In this document: one piece after another, positions 9,770-17,514 of the stretch | Layout of the letters: every line of letters begins with the position of its first letter | How positions within the stretch are numbered: the stretch's first letter is position 1 | From: Stackebrandtia endophytica | Lineage (GTDB): Bacteria; Actinomycetota; Actinomycetes; Mycobacteriales; Micromonosporaceae | DNA: 64,000 nt | Assembly: GCF_006716355.1 (NCBI RefSeq) | Contig: NZ_VFOW01000001.1 | Coordinates: 1,922,001-1,986,000, forward strand | Direction of reading: 5' to 3' | Position numbers and translations under genes: made by a program | Notes under the pieces: model-generated | The model's database searches: none | Told to the model about the DNA's origin: nothing | The model's input: only the letters and a program-made list of their open reading frames with translations

Positions 9770-9798
9770 TTGCTTGCTGCAAAACGGTTTGCTAGTGT
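9770..9798 (+). promoter_or_regulatory. Probable housekeeping-sigma promoter of the WXG100 pair
   Basis: TTGCTT (9770-9775), a 17-nt spacer and TAGTGT (9793-9798) fit an actinobacterial -35/-10 pair. The distance to the first WXG100 start (9893) implies an AT-richer leader of roughly 85 nt that ends with an AGAGAGG ribosome site. This suggests that the secreted substrates are transcribed separately from the much larger eccC gene. Confidence 0.45.
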
Positions 9799-9892
9799 CG
9801 CTCTTACCACAGTAGGAATATCGAAGCTTCACTGTATCTGAGCACCTAGATATAGGGATATTCCTAACTTTCTAGTTAAGAGAGGTCGACAC

Positions 9893-10207
9893 ATGTCTGT
9901 GCCCCTTCACGTCGATCAAGCGTCCCTCGCCAAGGGCGCCGGCGACATGCGCGACTCTATCGAGCAGGTTCGTTCCCAGCTCGGTAAGATTCGCGGCGAA
10001 GTCTCAGCGTCCCAGGGATACTGGTCGGGATCCGCCGCCGCCTCGTTCGGCTCATTGATGGTGGAGTACGACTCCAAGGCCAACAAGCTCCAGGGCGTTC
10101 TCGACACCATCGCACTCCTGGTCGACAAGTCCGCCGCCAACCACGCTGCCAACGAAGAGTCCCAGGGTCGCAACATGAACAACCTCATGGGAATGCTGAC
10201 CGCTTAG
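9893..10207 (+). CDS. WXG100 family protein (first of ESX pair)
   Basis: 104-aa all-helical protein with the WXG turn W44-S-G46 ('SQGYWSGSAAASF') halfway between two long helices, the hallmark of ESAT-6/CFP-10-like substrates. No signal peptide is present. Such proteins are exported as helical-hairpin dimers by the ESX machine. The gene order (upstream partner, next to eccC) resembles esxB in mycobacteria. However, no YxxxD/E motif is visible in its C-terminal tail, so the esxB/esxA assignment is left open. The next WXG100 gene starts 37 nt downstream and is very likely its dimer partner. Confidence 0.92.
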   Translation: MSVPLHVDQASLAKGAGDMRDSIEQVRSQLGKIRGEVSASQGYWSGSAAASFGSLMVEYDSKANKLQGVLDTIALLVDKSAANHAANEESQGRNMNNLMGMLTA

Positions 10208-10244
10208 TAACTCTCAACCCATTCCTATCCGAAAAGGTGAACTC

Positions 10245-10538
10245 ATGAACGACATGGGCGTACTGCGAGTACGAACCGGCGAGCTGGAAATGTTCGCCAC
10301 CAAGATCCAGTCGTCGGCCGGAGAGCTCGACAACATCCTCGACACTCTGCGTACCCGGCTGGACGCCATGCAGTGGACCGGTGGTGACCAGGCCGCATAC
10401 CACCAGCAGCGCACTGAGTGGGACACCGCGGTCCGCGAGCTGAACGCGCTCCTGCAGCGCATCGGTCAGACCGTCGGCTTGGCCAAGCAGGACTACGTCT
10501 CCACAGAGACCACCAACGCCAACATGTTCCGGGTCTAA
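10245..10538 (+). CDS. WXG100 family protein (second of ESX pair), carries YxxxE export signal
   Basis: 97 aa, two helices around W44-T-G46 ('AMQWTGGDQAAY'). After the second helix there is Y84-V-S-T-E88, matching the YxxxD/E general secretion signal of type VII substrates. It starts 37 nt after the first WXG100 gene with a GAAAAGGTG ribosome site and is followed 30 nt later by a strong terminator, so the pair forms a short bicistronic unit. It is expected to form a heterodimer with the preceding protein and to be recognised by EccC. Confidence 0.92.
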   Translation: MNDMGVLRVRTGELEMFATKIQSSAGELDNILDTLRTRLDAMQWTGGDQAAYHQQRTEWDTAVRELNALLQRIGQTVGLAKQDYVSTETTNANMFRV

Positions 10539-10567
10539 GCCCGACTTCAAGCTTCACGTATGGCCCG

Positions 10568-10611
10568 AATCGCCCCCATCCAGTGCCCCGGCACCGGTGA
10601 TGGGGGCGATT
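10568..10611 (+). terminator. Strong terminator of the WXG100 operon
   Basis: A 13-bp perfect stem, AATCGCCCCCATC (10568-10580) with GATGGGGGCGATT (10599-10611), has an 18-nt loop that contains a second small stem (GTGCC/GGCAC). It begins 29 nt after the second WXG100 stop codon. Confidence 0.8.
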
Positions 10612-10643
10612 TCCGTGTCACAGGGCGGTGCTAGAACAGCACG

Positions 10644-11246
10644 ATGCCCAACAGTCTGCCTCTCGATGAGCAGTTGACTGCTCTCGAAGCCATTCTCCGC
10701 CGCAACCCGGTCATCCCGGAACTGTTGAGCCGATTGGAAACCCTCGACCTTCCGGGCTGGTATCTGACCGCCGGGTGCCTGGTCCAGACCGTGTGGAACG
10801 TGGTCACCGACCGACCCGTCGACACCGGTATCAAGGATTACGACGTCTTCTACTTCGACGACTCCGACCTGTCGTATGACGCCGAGGACGCGGTGATCCA
10901 GCGGGGGCGCGAACTCTTCGCCGACCTGGACGTCGAGGTGGAGATTCGCAACGAGGCCCGCGTTCACCTGTGGTACGAGGCCAAGTTCGGCGTGCCGATG
11001 GCGCCGTATACCTCCACCGAGGCGGCCATCGACTCGTTCGCCGCGACCACCTGCAGCATCGGCATTCGCGCGAGCAACGGCCGATGGAGCGTGTACGCCC
11101 CCTATGGACTGTCGGATACGTTCAACCTTCTGTTGCGCCCCAATCCGATCCAGGCACCACGACGGCCCTATCTGGAGAAGTCCGCCCGGTGGAAGGAGAT
11201 CTGGCCGGAGTTGACGATCCTGCCCTGGCCGGGCGAGTCAGACTGA
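10644..11246 (+). CDS. Nucleotidyltransferase-fold protein (NTP_transf_6/DUF925-like)
   Basis: 200 aa. The motifs 'GWYLTAGCLVQTVWNVVTDRP' and 'IKDYDVFYFDDSDLSYDAED' resemble the small stand-alone nucleotidyltransferase-like family once called DUF925, in which a Gly-rich turn is followed by an acidic pair (here D-Y-D). The C-terminal 'APYGLSDTFNLLLRPNP' and 'KSARWKEIWPELTILPWP' are also characteristic. The target of the predicted nucleotidyl transfer is unknown for the family. The gene stands alone between two terminators. Confidence 0.8.
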   Translation: MPNSLPLDEQLTALEAILRRNPVIPELLSRLETLDLPGWYLTAGCLVQTVWNVVTDRPVDTGIKDYDVFYFDDSDLSYDAEDAVIQRGRELFADLDVEVEIRNEARVHLWYEAKFGVPMAPYTSTEAAIDSFAATTCSIGIRASNGRWSVYAPYGLSDTFNLLLRPNPIQAPRRPYLEKSARWKEIWPELTILPWPGESD

Positions 11247-11249
11247 GCT

Positions 11250-11285
11250 GAGTTCGGCCGGCCCGCTACGGGGCCGACCGAACTC
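11250..11285. terminator. Bidirectional terminator between convergent genes
   Basis: A long dyad, GAGTTCGG.CGGCCC (11250-11264) with GGGCCG.CCGAACTC (11271-11285), has one internal mismatch and a 6-nt loop. It starts 4 nt after the nucleotidyltransferase stop codon and ends 6 nt before the stop of the ABC exporter on the other strand. Confidence 0.8.
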
Positions 11286-11290
11286 GACTC

Positions 11291-13060
11291 TCAAACGCTC
11301 GCGGCCTCGGCTCGGTCGCCGATGCGCAAGGCCTCAACCAGCTCTCGGTAGAGCTGGTCGCGCGCCAGTAGGGACTCGTGGTCGCCGTCGGCTCGTACCC
11401 GGCCGTCCTCCATGACGATGATGTGGTCGGCATCGATCACGGTGGACAGTCGGTGCGCGATCGTGATGACGGCACCGCGCCGCGATCGGCGGTGGATGCA
11501 GTCGGCGATCGCCGCCTCGGTGATGCCGTCGACCTGCGCGGTGGCCTCGTCCAGCAACAGGACCTCGGGGGTGCGCAGGATCGCCCGTGCCAGAGCGATG
11601 CGTTGTCGTTGACCACCGGAGACCGATGTGGATGACAGTTCGGTCTCCAGGCCGTCGGGCAGCGAGTCGATCAGTTCGGTCAACCGCACGTCCTCCAGCG
11701 CCTGCCGCAGCTCCTCCTCGGAGGCGTCCGGGTGGGTCAGCAGCAGGTTCTCGCGGATGGTCCCCGGCACCACGGGAGTCTCCTGCTCCACATAGGCTAG
11801 TTTCTCGCGGATCTGCTCGTATCTATATCGGTCGTAGGCGTTGCCGTCGAGTTCGAGGTGACCGCCCTGCGGCTCCAGGAACCGCAGCAGCAGGGAGAAC
11901 ACCGTGGTCTTTCCGGCACCCGACGGCCCCACGATCGCGGTGTGCCCGGTTCGGGGAATCGTCAGGTTCAGGTGGCGTACCGCGGGTTCCAAGCCCGGCC
12001 CGTACGCGGCGGTCACGTCCAGCAACCGCAGTACCGGCAGTGACGGCTGTGGTTGTGGTGCCTCGTCGACGGTGTCCGTCTCCACGTCGATCGCCTCGAC
12101 CGCGCGGATGCGAGCGGCGGCGGCCATTCCCGATTGGAGGGCGGTCATGTTCTGGCTGAGCTCCATGATCGGTTCCATCAGCCCGAAGGCATACAGCAGG
12201 AACGCGATCAGGCTGGAGACCTCCAGCAGGCCCAGGCCGGTGCGCCAGGCACCGATTCCCAGGATCATGATGATCGCGGCCTGAATGCCGGTCCAGGACA
12301 ACGTCCAGGCGAAGGCCTCACGACGGACGGCTTTGATTCCGTACTTGGCGGATTCGCCAGCGCTGTCGATGATCCGGTCGGCCTGTCGGTTTTCGGCACG
12401 GCTGACCTTGATGGTGCGGATGGCCCGCAGTGTGGATTCCAGTGTCCCGGACAGGCGCCCCACGTGTTCCTGCGCCTGTTCCTGGGCTTTGGCGATCGGT
12501 GGCATCAGGAACATGAACGCGATGCCGACCACGACGACGGCGGCGACGGTGGTGGCCAGCAGAACCAGGTCCAGGATGGCCATCATGACGAGGGTTCCCA
12601 CCAGCATGACGGCACCGTTGATGAGGCCGATGAAGCTGGATGCCGCCGCCTCGCGCAGTAGCACCGTGTCGGAGGTGACCCGTGCGACGAGTTCACCGGT
12701 GGGTTTCGCCGTGATCTGGAGGATCTTGGCCCGCAGATAGCGCCGCACCATGGATTCGCGGGCGCGCAGCACGACCTTCTCACCGACCGAACCGACCAGC
12801 GTCCACTGGACGATGAATACCGCCGCACCGAATACCAACAGGATGGTCAGCGCGATGATCGGGCCGCTGAGGGATTCGCCGGCTCCCAACGCGTCCAGGA
12901 CCCATTTGGTGACCATGGGGGTCGCCAGTCCCATCGCCGATCCGGCGAGGGCGAGCAGCAGGCCCACGAGTAGGGCGCCCCGAAACGGGCGCGCGAAGCT
13001 CCACAGCAACCGCAGTCGGTCGCGGGTGATCGATGCCTTCTCGGGAGTTTGGGCGGTCAT
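11291..13060 (-). CDS. ABC exporter, fused permease-ATPase half transporter
   Basis: 589 aa. The N-terminal half has six membrane helices of the type I exporter fold ('LLVGLLLALAGSAMGLATPM' onward). The C-terminal half is a complete nucleotide-binding domain with Walker A GPSGAGKTT, signature SVSGGQRQRIALA, Walker B EVLLLDEAT and the H-loop 'IAHRLSTV'. It probably works as a homodimer exporting a drug, lipid or peptide. It is divergent from a TetR gene, with two clear palindromes in the 99-nt gap, so it is probably repressed by that TetR and induced by its own substrate. Confidence 0.93.
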   Translation of the reverse strand: MTAQTPEKASITRDRLRLLWSFARPFRGALLVGLLLALAGSAMGLATPMVTKWVLDALGAGESLSGPIIALTILLVFGAAVFIVQWTLVGSVGEKVVLRARESMVRRYLRAKILQITAKPTGELVARVTSDTVLLREAAASSFIGLINGAVMLVGTLVMMAILDLVLLATTVAAVVVVGIAFMFLMPPIAKAQEQAQEHVGRLSGTLESTLRAIRTIKVSRAENRQADRIIDSAGESAKYGIKAVRREAFAWTLSWTGIQAAIIMILGIGAWRTGLGLLEVSSLIAFLLYAFGLMEPIMELSQNMTALQSGMAAAARIRAVEAIDVETDTVDEAPQPQPSLPVLRLLDVTAAYGPGLEPAVRHLNLTIPRTGHTAIVGPSGAGKTTVFSLLLRFLEPQGGHLELDGNAYDRYRYEQIREKLAYVEQETPVVPGTIRENLLLTHPDASEEELRQALEDVRLTELIDSLPDGLETELSSTSVSGGQRQRIALARAILRTPEVLLLDEATAQVDGITEAAIADCIHRRSRRGAVITIAHRLSTVIDADHIIVMEDGRVRADGDHESLLARDQLYRELVEALRIGDRAEAASV

Positions 13061-13073
13061 GTCTCCTCCTGGA

Positions 13074-13123
13074 ACTTATTCATTTCATAAGTGAACATGA
13101 CTGTTCCAAAAATGGCAAACAGT
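13074..13123. promoter_or_regulatory. Two palindromic candidate TetR operators
   Basis: ACTTAT-N7-ATAAGT is a perfect dyad at 13074-13092. ACTGTT-N12-AACAGT at 13100-13123 has an inner CCA/TGG pair, giving a larger symmetric site. Both lie between the ABC exporter start (13060) and the regulator start (13160) in a locally AT-rich stretch, where a TetR dimer would block both divergent promoters. Confidence 0.6.
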
Positions 13124-13159
13124 ATTCCGTTATGGGTCTCATCACAGTACAATCGGAAC

Positions 13160-13723
13160 GTGTCCCTAGCTCCCGAGTCCAACACCCGTTCCCGCACCCG
13201 CCGCGCCATCCTGGATGCGGCGGTCAGTCTGCTGTCGAAGGACGCCACCGCGTCGCTGTCCGACATCGCCGCCGAGGCGGGGGTCGGTCGCACCACGGTG
13301 CATCGTTACTTCCCGGAGCGGGCGGACCTGCTCAAGGCGATCAGCACCGACGCCCTGGAGCAGATCGAGACAATGAGCACCCGCGCCCGCCTGGACGAGG
13401 GACCGGCCATCGACGGCCTACGTCGGCTCTGCCAGGAATACTTCGAACTGGGCGAGGTGCTCAATCTTCTCTTCAACAATCCACAGTTGATCACCAATGA
13501 GGAGTGGACCAACCCCACTGAGGCCGACCACGCCCTGGACGACCTCGTCAAGCGCGGCTTGGCCGACGGTGAGTTCGCCGACCACGTGACTCCACAGTGG
13601 GCTGTTCATGTCCTGTGGAGCCTGTTGTACGCCGGGTGGTCTCACGTCGAACAGGACGGAGTCTCCAAGCACGAAGCCCTGACCCGCACCATCGCCACCC
13701 TGACCAACGCCCTCAAGCGCTGA
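13160..13723 (+). CDS. TetR family transcriptional regulator
   Basis: 187 aa from a GTG at 13160 (VSLAPESNTRSRTRRAILDA). An ATG-like start further upstream is possible but would run through the candidate operators. The N-terminal HTH is clear: 'SLSDIAAEAGVGRTTVHRYFPERADLL'. The C-terminal helical domain would bind a small ligand. Its divergent orientation and the palindromes in between argue that it regulates the ABC exporter. The gene ends 10 nt before the convergent bacteriocin-transporter ATPase. Confidence 0.88.
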   Translation: MSLAPESNTRSRTRRAILDAAVSLLSKDATASLSDIAAEAGVGRTTVHRYFPERADLLKAISTDALEQIETMSTRARLDEGPAIDGLRRLCQEYFELGEVLNLLFNNPQLITNEEWTNPTEADHALDDLVKRGLADGEFADHVTPQWAVHVLWSLLYAGWSHVEQDGVSKHEALTRTIATLTNALKR

Positions 13724-13733
13724 GCCGTCGGCG

Positions 13734-14372
13734 TCAGATCGTCAACCCGATCGTGCGGGAACATGCCTCGGCGACCACGTCGTCGTGAGTGGCGATGACG
13801 ACGGTCTTACCGGCCTCACTGAACTCCCGCAGCAGGGCCAGCACGATGTCACGGTTGTCGGCGTCGAGGGATCCGGTCGGTTCATCGGCCAGCACGATGT
13901 CGCAGGGCTTGAGCATCAACCGCGCCACGGCGACCCGCTGCTGTTCACCACCGGACAACGAGTAGATCCTGCGGTCCTCGGCACCGGGCAACCCGACATG
14001 TGCAAGCACCTCGGCGAACCGGTCCCGCTTCGGGACCGACTTGTCGGCGTAGGTCAGCGCGATGTCCAGATTCTGCGCGACCGTGGCACTGTCGATGAGG
14101 GCGAAGTTCTGGAACAGATAGCCCAGGTGGTATCGGAGCATGCGATTCGCGGCGCGACTGCGAGGTTTGGGCGCCTTACGATCGAGAATCCGGACCTCAC
14201 CGGAATCGGGGGCGTCGAGAAGACCGAGCATATTGAGCACCGTCGACTTTCCCGATCCGCTCTGGCCGGTCAACGCCAGCATCTCCCCGGCTTCGATGCG
14301 AAGGTCGAAGCCGTCGAGGACGACACGCTCACCGTATTGCTTCCGCACCTTCGACAGTTCACATTGGATCAT
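13734..14372 (-). CDS. ABC ATPase of a lactococcin-972-type bacteriocin transporter
   Basis: 212 aa. A single MacB-like ATPase domain carries Walker A GQSGSGKST, signature SLSGGEQQRVAVARL, Walker B IVLADEPTGSLD and H-loop 'VIATHDD'. Small ATPases of this kind form the lactococcin 972 group of bacteriocin ABC transporters. It is the last gene of a three-gene unit, 4 nt after the second permease gene, and the two bacteriocin genes lie upstream on the same strand. Role (inferred from the family): powers the two membrane subunits for bacteriocin export or self-protection. Confidence 0.88.
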   Translation of the reverse strand: MIQCELSKVRKQYGERVVLDGFDLRIEAGEMLALTGQSGSGKSTVLNMLGLLDAPDSGEVRILDRKAPKPRSRAANRMLRYHLGYLFQNFALIDSATVAQNLDIALTYADKSVPKRDRFAEVLAHVGLPGAEDRRIYSLSGGEQQRVAVARLMLKPCDIVLADEPTGSLDADNRDIVLALLREFSEAGKTVVIATHDDVVAEACSRTIGLTI

Positions 14373-14376
14373 CTTG

Positions 14377-15699
14377 CTACAGCTCCTTCAATCGCTTGAC
14401 CGCGTTGCGACGCTCCAGAATTCCCGCCGTCACCGCGACCAGGAGAACCTCTACCACCAGCAGAGCCCCGAGCACCGACGCGAACAACGGGAACGGGAAC
14501 GCTGGAGCCGGTTCGACGTCGGGCATCTCCGAGGAGCCGGACGACAGAATGCCGACCATGACGGCCGCCAGCAGGGCCTGACCGACGAACGTCGCGGCCA
14601 ACAGGATCAGCAGTTCCCGATAGGTGCGCACGAATCCGGTCCCGTGCAGTCGTCGCACCGTCAGCCTGCGGTGCAACCGATCGGAGACAATAGAGACCAA
14701 CGAAGCCTCCAACAGCAACACGATCAGCAGGGCGGCACCGATGAAGGCCCCCAACCACGCGATGCCACTACGGATCTCATCGACTTCACCCAGGATCGCC
14801 TCGTGTGTGGTCACCAGGTGGCGCAGGTTGTCGTCGAGGTTGAGTTCCCGCAACGTCGGGGCGAGCTCGGCCAAGACCGCCGCCGAGTCACCGTCGACCC
14901 GAACCTTCATCGGCGCGTTCAGGTCACCGTTGAAGGAGTTGAGCCGATCCACCGTCATGCTGTTGGCGGGTGTCATGATCTCGACGATCGGGTCGAGGAT
15001 CGTGTGTCCGTTGTCGGGGTTGATGGTGGTGTTGAAGCTGAAGACCTCCTGGTCGGAGGCCGTCCAGATGATGCGGACCTCCTGTTCCCGGAACTGTTCG
15101 GGCACCGGTTCCCTGAGCATCCGTTCCTGTCCCTGCACGGCACCTTCGAAGTCCGGCCCCCCGGTCCGGCTTGCCTGGAAGAATGCCGTCAGCTCGGCCT
15201 CCAGCGATCTGTATTGTTCGGGGACGGCGACCACCCAGGTCTGTTCATCACGATCAACGTGGACGGGTGCCCCCGATTCGTCCATGATGGGGTACTGCTC
15301 GAGATAGTTGGTGTTGACCCGGACCGGATATACCGGCAGCGGTGCCTGGGGACCGGTGGGCACCCACGGCTCGTAGTTGACGGATTCCATGAAGATCCCA
15401 CCGGCCTCATCGAGGATCGGGTAGAGGTCCCGTGCCTCGGTGATCGCGATACTGTGGCCGCCGGCTTCGATCTCGGCCCGGTCGTTGCCGACCGAATGCG
15501 GATAGAAGACCGCGTAATCCTGAGTGTTCTCCCAGGCGGCACTCAGTTCCTGTTGTTCGTTCAAATCGTCGAACTGCTGCCAGGCGAACACCATCATGGT
15601 GACCAGGACGGCACCGAAGAAAGCCTTCGCGGCCGCCGCCAACACCATGGGAGGGCTGAAACCTGAACGGCTTCCCTGCGTTGAGGAAACTTTCGTCAC
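14377..15699 (-). CDS. Bacteriocin-associated integral membrane protein, FtsX-like subunit 2
   Basis: 440 aa from a GTG at 15699, whose GTGA overlaps the TGA of the previous gene, so the two are translationally coupled. There is one membrane helix near the N-terminus ('MVLAAAAKAFFGAVLVTMMVF'), a large extracytoplasmic region of about 260 residues, and then three helices ('WLGAFIGAALLIVLLLEASL', 'LLILLAATFVGQALLAAVMV', 'FPLFASVLGALLVVEVLLVA'). This is the MacB/FtsX topology. In other lactococcin-972 loci a single, about twofold larger protein usually takes this role, so this looks like the C-terminal half of a split permease. Confidence 0.8.
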   Translation of the reverse strand: MTKVSSTQGSRSGFSPPMVLAAAAKAFFGAVLVTMMVFAWQQFDDLNEQQELSAAWENTQDYAVFYPHSVGNDRAEIEAGGHSIAITEARDLYPILDEAGGIFMESVNYEPWVPTGPQAPLPVYPVRVNTNYLEQYPIMDESGAPVHVDRDEQTWVVAVPEQYRSLEAELTAFFQASRTGGPDFEGAVQGQERMLREPVPEQFREQEVRIIWTASDQEVFSFNTTINPDNGHTILDPIVEIMTPANSMTVDRLNSFNGDLNAPMKVRVDGDSAAVLAELAPTLRELNLDDNLRHLVTTHEAILGEVDEIRSGIAWLGAFIGAALLIVLLLEASLVSIVSDRLHRRLTVRRLHGTGFVRTYRELLILLAATFVGQALLAAVMVGILSSGSSEMPDVEPAPAFPFPLFASVLGALLVVEVLLVAVTAGILERRNAVKRLKEL

Positions 15700-16679
15700 T
15701 GCAAACTTCCCTTTATGAGATCCGTGACCCGCACCCGTTGGATGACTCCCCATCCGGTGACGAGTGTGATCACGACGCTGAGGACGATGACCTGCGCCAA
15801 CGCGATGGCCAAGGTCCAGAGGAAGGCGCCGTCGGCGCCGGGGATGACCAGCGAGATCGCCAGGCAGACAACAGTTCCCACGATCCCCGCGACCAGTTGC
15901 ATTCGTCCGACGAGGCGATACCAGATACGCATTGTGGAGTATCCGACTAGTCGCAGGGTCCCGATGTGTTTTCCGCTGCCGATCAGCAGGCACACCACCA
16001 GCACACCGGCGAGCCCGACGAGTACATATGGGAGCATCCACATACGATCGAAACTGTGAGACACGGCCGACTCGGTCACGGTGAGGTTGTCGACGGTCGT
16101 TTCGGGCAGGCCCTCATTGACGAGGTGCTGTCGAATCAAGCCGAGGAAACGCTCTACCGTGGCAGCGTCAACGGCCTCGACGGCGTAACGACCACTGACC
16201 GGCAATGAATCGAATGCCTGTTGAAGGGGCGCGAAGGCGAGGTCGTAGCGTCCCGCGAAGACCTCGGGCACCCCGACCCGGTCTGCCGCGTCTACATCCC
16301 TTGAGGACACAATCGCGGTACCGGAACGCGAGTCCTCCGAGGTCAACCACCGACCTTCGGCCAAGGTAACCCCGTCGTAGAGATCGGTGGTGGTGCCACC
16401 GATATACACGTAGTGGGTGATCAGGTTGGCGCCCGAATCGAAGGTACTGACAGACGTGCGCAGCACATTCGCTTCGGCCTCGTCGGCGGCTTGAGCCAGC
16501 GCTCGCAACGCCGTCGTCGGGTCGGCCACTTTGGGATCGTTGGGCCAATTGAATTCGACGCCCACGCGAGAAGTGGCATTTCGATCACGAGATTCCCGCT
16601 CGAAAGCCTCATTGGCCACGATCACGACGAGAACCGCCGACACGATGAGTACGTATAGGACGATGAGCGCTCGCTTCAT
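15696..16679 (-). CDS. Bacteriocin-associated integral membrane protein, FtsX-like subunit 1
   Basis: 327 aa. The start is set at the ATG at 16679 (MKRALIVLYVLIVSAVLVV), which has GGAGG 8 nt upstream. One N-terminal membrane helix, about 180 extracytoplasmic residues and three C-terminal helices ('YVLVGLAGVLVVCLLIG', 'QLVAGIVGTVVCLAISLVI', 'LAIALAQVIVLSVVITLV') give the same topology as its downstream partner. It is first in the permease-permease-ATPase unit and lies 120 nt after the first bacteriocin gene, across a set of hairpins. It probably pairs with the 440-aa subunit to form the complete transporter core. Confidence 0.78.
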   Translation of the reverse strand: MKRALIVLYVLIVSAVLVVIVANEAFERESRDRNATSRVGVEFNWPNDPKVADPTTALRALAQAADEAEANVLRTSVSTFDSGANLITHYVYIGGTTTDLYDGVTLAEGRWLTSEDSRSGTAIVSSRDVDAADRVGVPEVFAGRYDLAFAPLQQAFDSLPVSGRYAVEAVDAATVERFLGLIRQHLVNEGLPETTVDNLTVTESAVSHSFDRMWMLPYVLVGLAGVLVVCLLIGSGKHIGTLRLVGYSTMRIWYRLVGRMQLVAGIVGTVVCLAISLVIPGADGAFLWTLAIALAQVIVLSVVITLVTGWGVIQRVRVTDLIKGSLQ

Positions 16680-16705
16680 ACCACCCGCCTCCATGGTGAT
16701 CCCCT

Positions 16706-16799
16706 GGTCACGGTGACCCGGCATGACCGACGGTGCGACCATGCCGGGTGTGACCACTCAGCCTACTGAGCGGATGCGAGACTCAGAGTCTCTCATCCG
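16706..16799 (-). terminator. Three consecutive hairpins between bacteriocin gene 1 and the transporter genes
   Basis: On the minus strand, directly after the bacteriocin stop codon, a 29-nt dyad (16771-16799: CGGATG, GAGACTC, GAGTCTC, CATCCG with single-base interruptions) is followed by CTCAG/CTGAG (16757-16770). Next comes a 10-bp stem ACCCGGCATG (16716-16725) with CATGCCGGGT (16740-16749), and then the palindrome GGTCACgGTGACC (16706-16718). It probably ends most transcripts after the bacteriocin gene while letting some reach the transporter genes. Confidence 0.65.
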
Positions 16800-17168
16800 T
16801 CACGCCTCGTCGTTGTAATAGGTGTAGCAGGTGTATGCATGTCCGGCCGTGACCGAGGCCTTCGCCCAGTAGCCGGCTTGTGCGTACCGCGTCGACGTCT
16901 GGCTCGCCATCGCCGCGGTCGCACTGTGGTAGCGACTGTTGTGCTTGTAGTTGGAGTAGCACTTCTTGAGCAGGCCGTCCCATGACGTGCCGTAGCACCA
17001 GTCGCCGCCGCCGGCACTCTTGCACGCCGCAGCCGATACGTCACCGTTCAGCTCAACACCGGTTCCCGGCGATGCCTGAGCAGCGGTCGCCCCGCCGACG
17101 GTCATAACGGCGGCCATCGCGGTCGCCGCAACGACTCCGAGGGCACGCGATTTGAGGGATGATTTCAT
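16800..17168 (-). CDS. Lactococcin-972 family bacteriocin precursor, paralogue 1
   Basis: 122-aa secreted precursor. The signal peptide has a KSSLKSR n-region, a hydrophobic core 'ALGVVAATAMAAVMTVGG' and an AxA site, so cleavage is predicted after A32 (AAQA|SPG). The mature part (about 90 aa) holds 'GGGDWCYG', 'KKCYSNYKHNSRYHSATA' and 'AGYWAKASV', the pattern of lactococcin 972-like proteins, which act on dividing Gram-positive cells through lipid II. The longer upstream reading lacks a ribosome site, whereas GGAAAG sits just before the ATG at 17168. It has its own promoter and hairpin leader, and the transporter genes follow. Confidence 0.9.
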   Translation of the reverse strand: MKSSLKSRALGVVAATAMAAVMTVGGATAAQASPGTGVELNGDVSAAACKSAGGGDWCYGTSWDGLLKKCYSNYKHNSRYHSATAAMASQTSTRYAQAGYWAKASVTAGHAYTCYTYYNDEA

Positions 17169-17345
17169 CTCTTTCCTTCCCGAGGATCCGGCTGGCGAGG
17201 GGCCAGCCGACCGGGCGAGGGACACTTGAGACACAACGTGAGGACTATCCCCGTGGTCACCCCGTGAGTGACGGATTCCGTTATCCGCCAACCGATTCCC
17301 ACGCCCGCTGTCTCCGACGGTAACAAACACGTGCAACCGGCACAA
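17169..17345 (-). promoter_or_regulatory. Promoter and hairpin leader of bacteriocin 1
   Basis: Reading on the minus strand: TTGTGC (17345-17340), a 17-nt spacer and TACCGT (17322-17317), then a leader of about 140 nt. Just before the ribosome site the leader holds a hairpin CGGCTGGC/GCCAGCCG with a 5-nt loop (17189-17209), followed by CTCGGGAAGG. The arrangement matches that of paralogue 2 (same spacer, -10 TACSGT, similar leader length, a 5-nt-loop hairpin before CTCGGGAAGG). Confidence 0.45.
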
Positions 17346-17444
17346 TACCTAAATTGCAAGTGGCTTTCAATGAATTCATCCACAGTGCAACTTACAGTGC
17401 ATTTCGGACAGATACGCTCATCTACCGGGGGCACACGCACAACA

Positions 17445-17505
17445 CCCGGCATAGCCGCCGATGACTATGCCGGGCCGGGTTGTCATACCGGATAAGCGAA
17501 TCCGG
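17445..17505 (-). terminator. Double hairpin terminator after bacteriocin 2
   Basis: Downstream of the paralogue 2 stop codon on the minus strand lie CCGGAT/ATCCGG (17488-17493 with 17500-17505, 6-nt loop) and then a perfect 10-bp stem CCCGGCATAG/CTATGCCGGG (17445-17454 with 17465-17474, 10-nt loop). The second stem shares the CCCGGCAT core with a hairpin after bacteriocin 1, as expected if gene and terminator were duplicated together. Confidence 0.7.
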
Positions 17506-17514
17506 GACTCACGG

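Noticed and set aside
14140-15666. 508-codon plus-strand open frame opposite the bacteriocin transporter genes
   Set aside because: It is antisense to two clearly membrane-coding genes and shows no domain; its codon positions mirror theirs.
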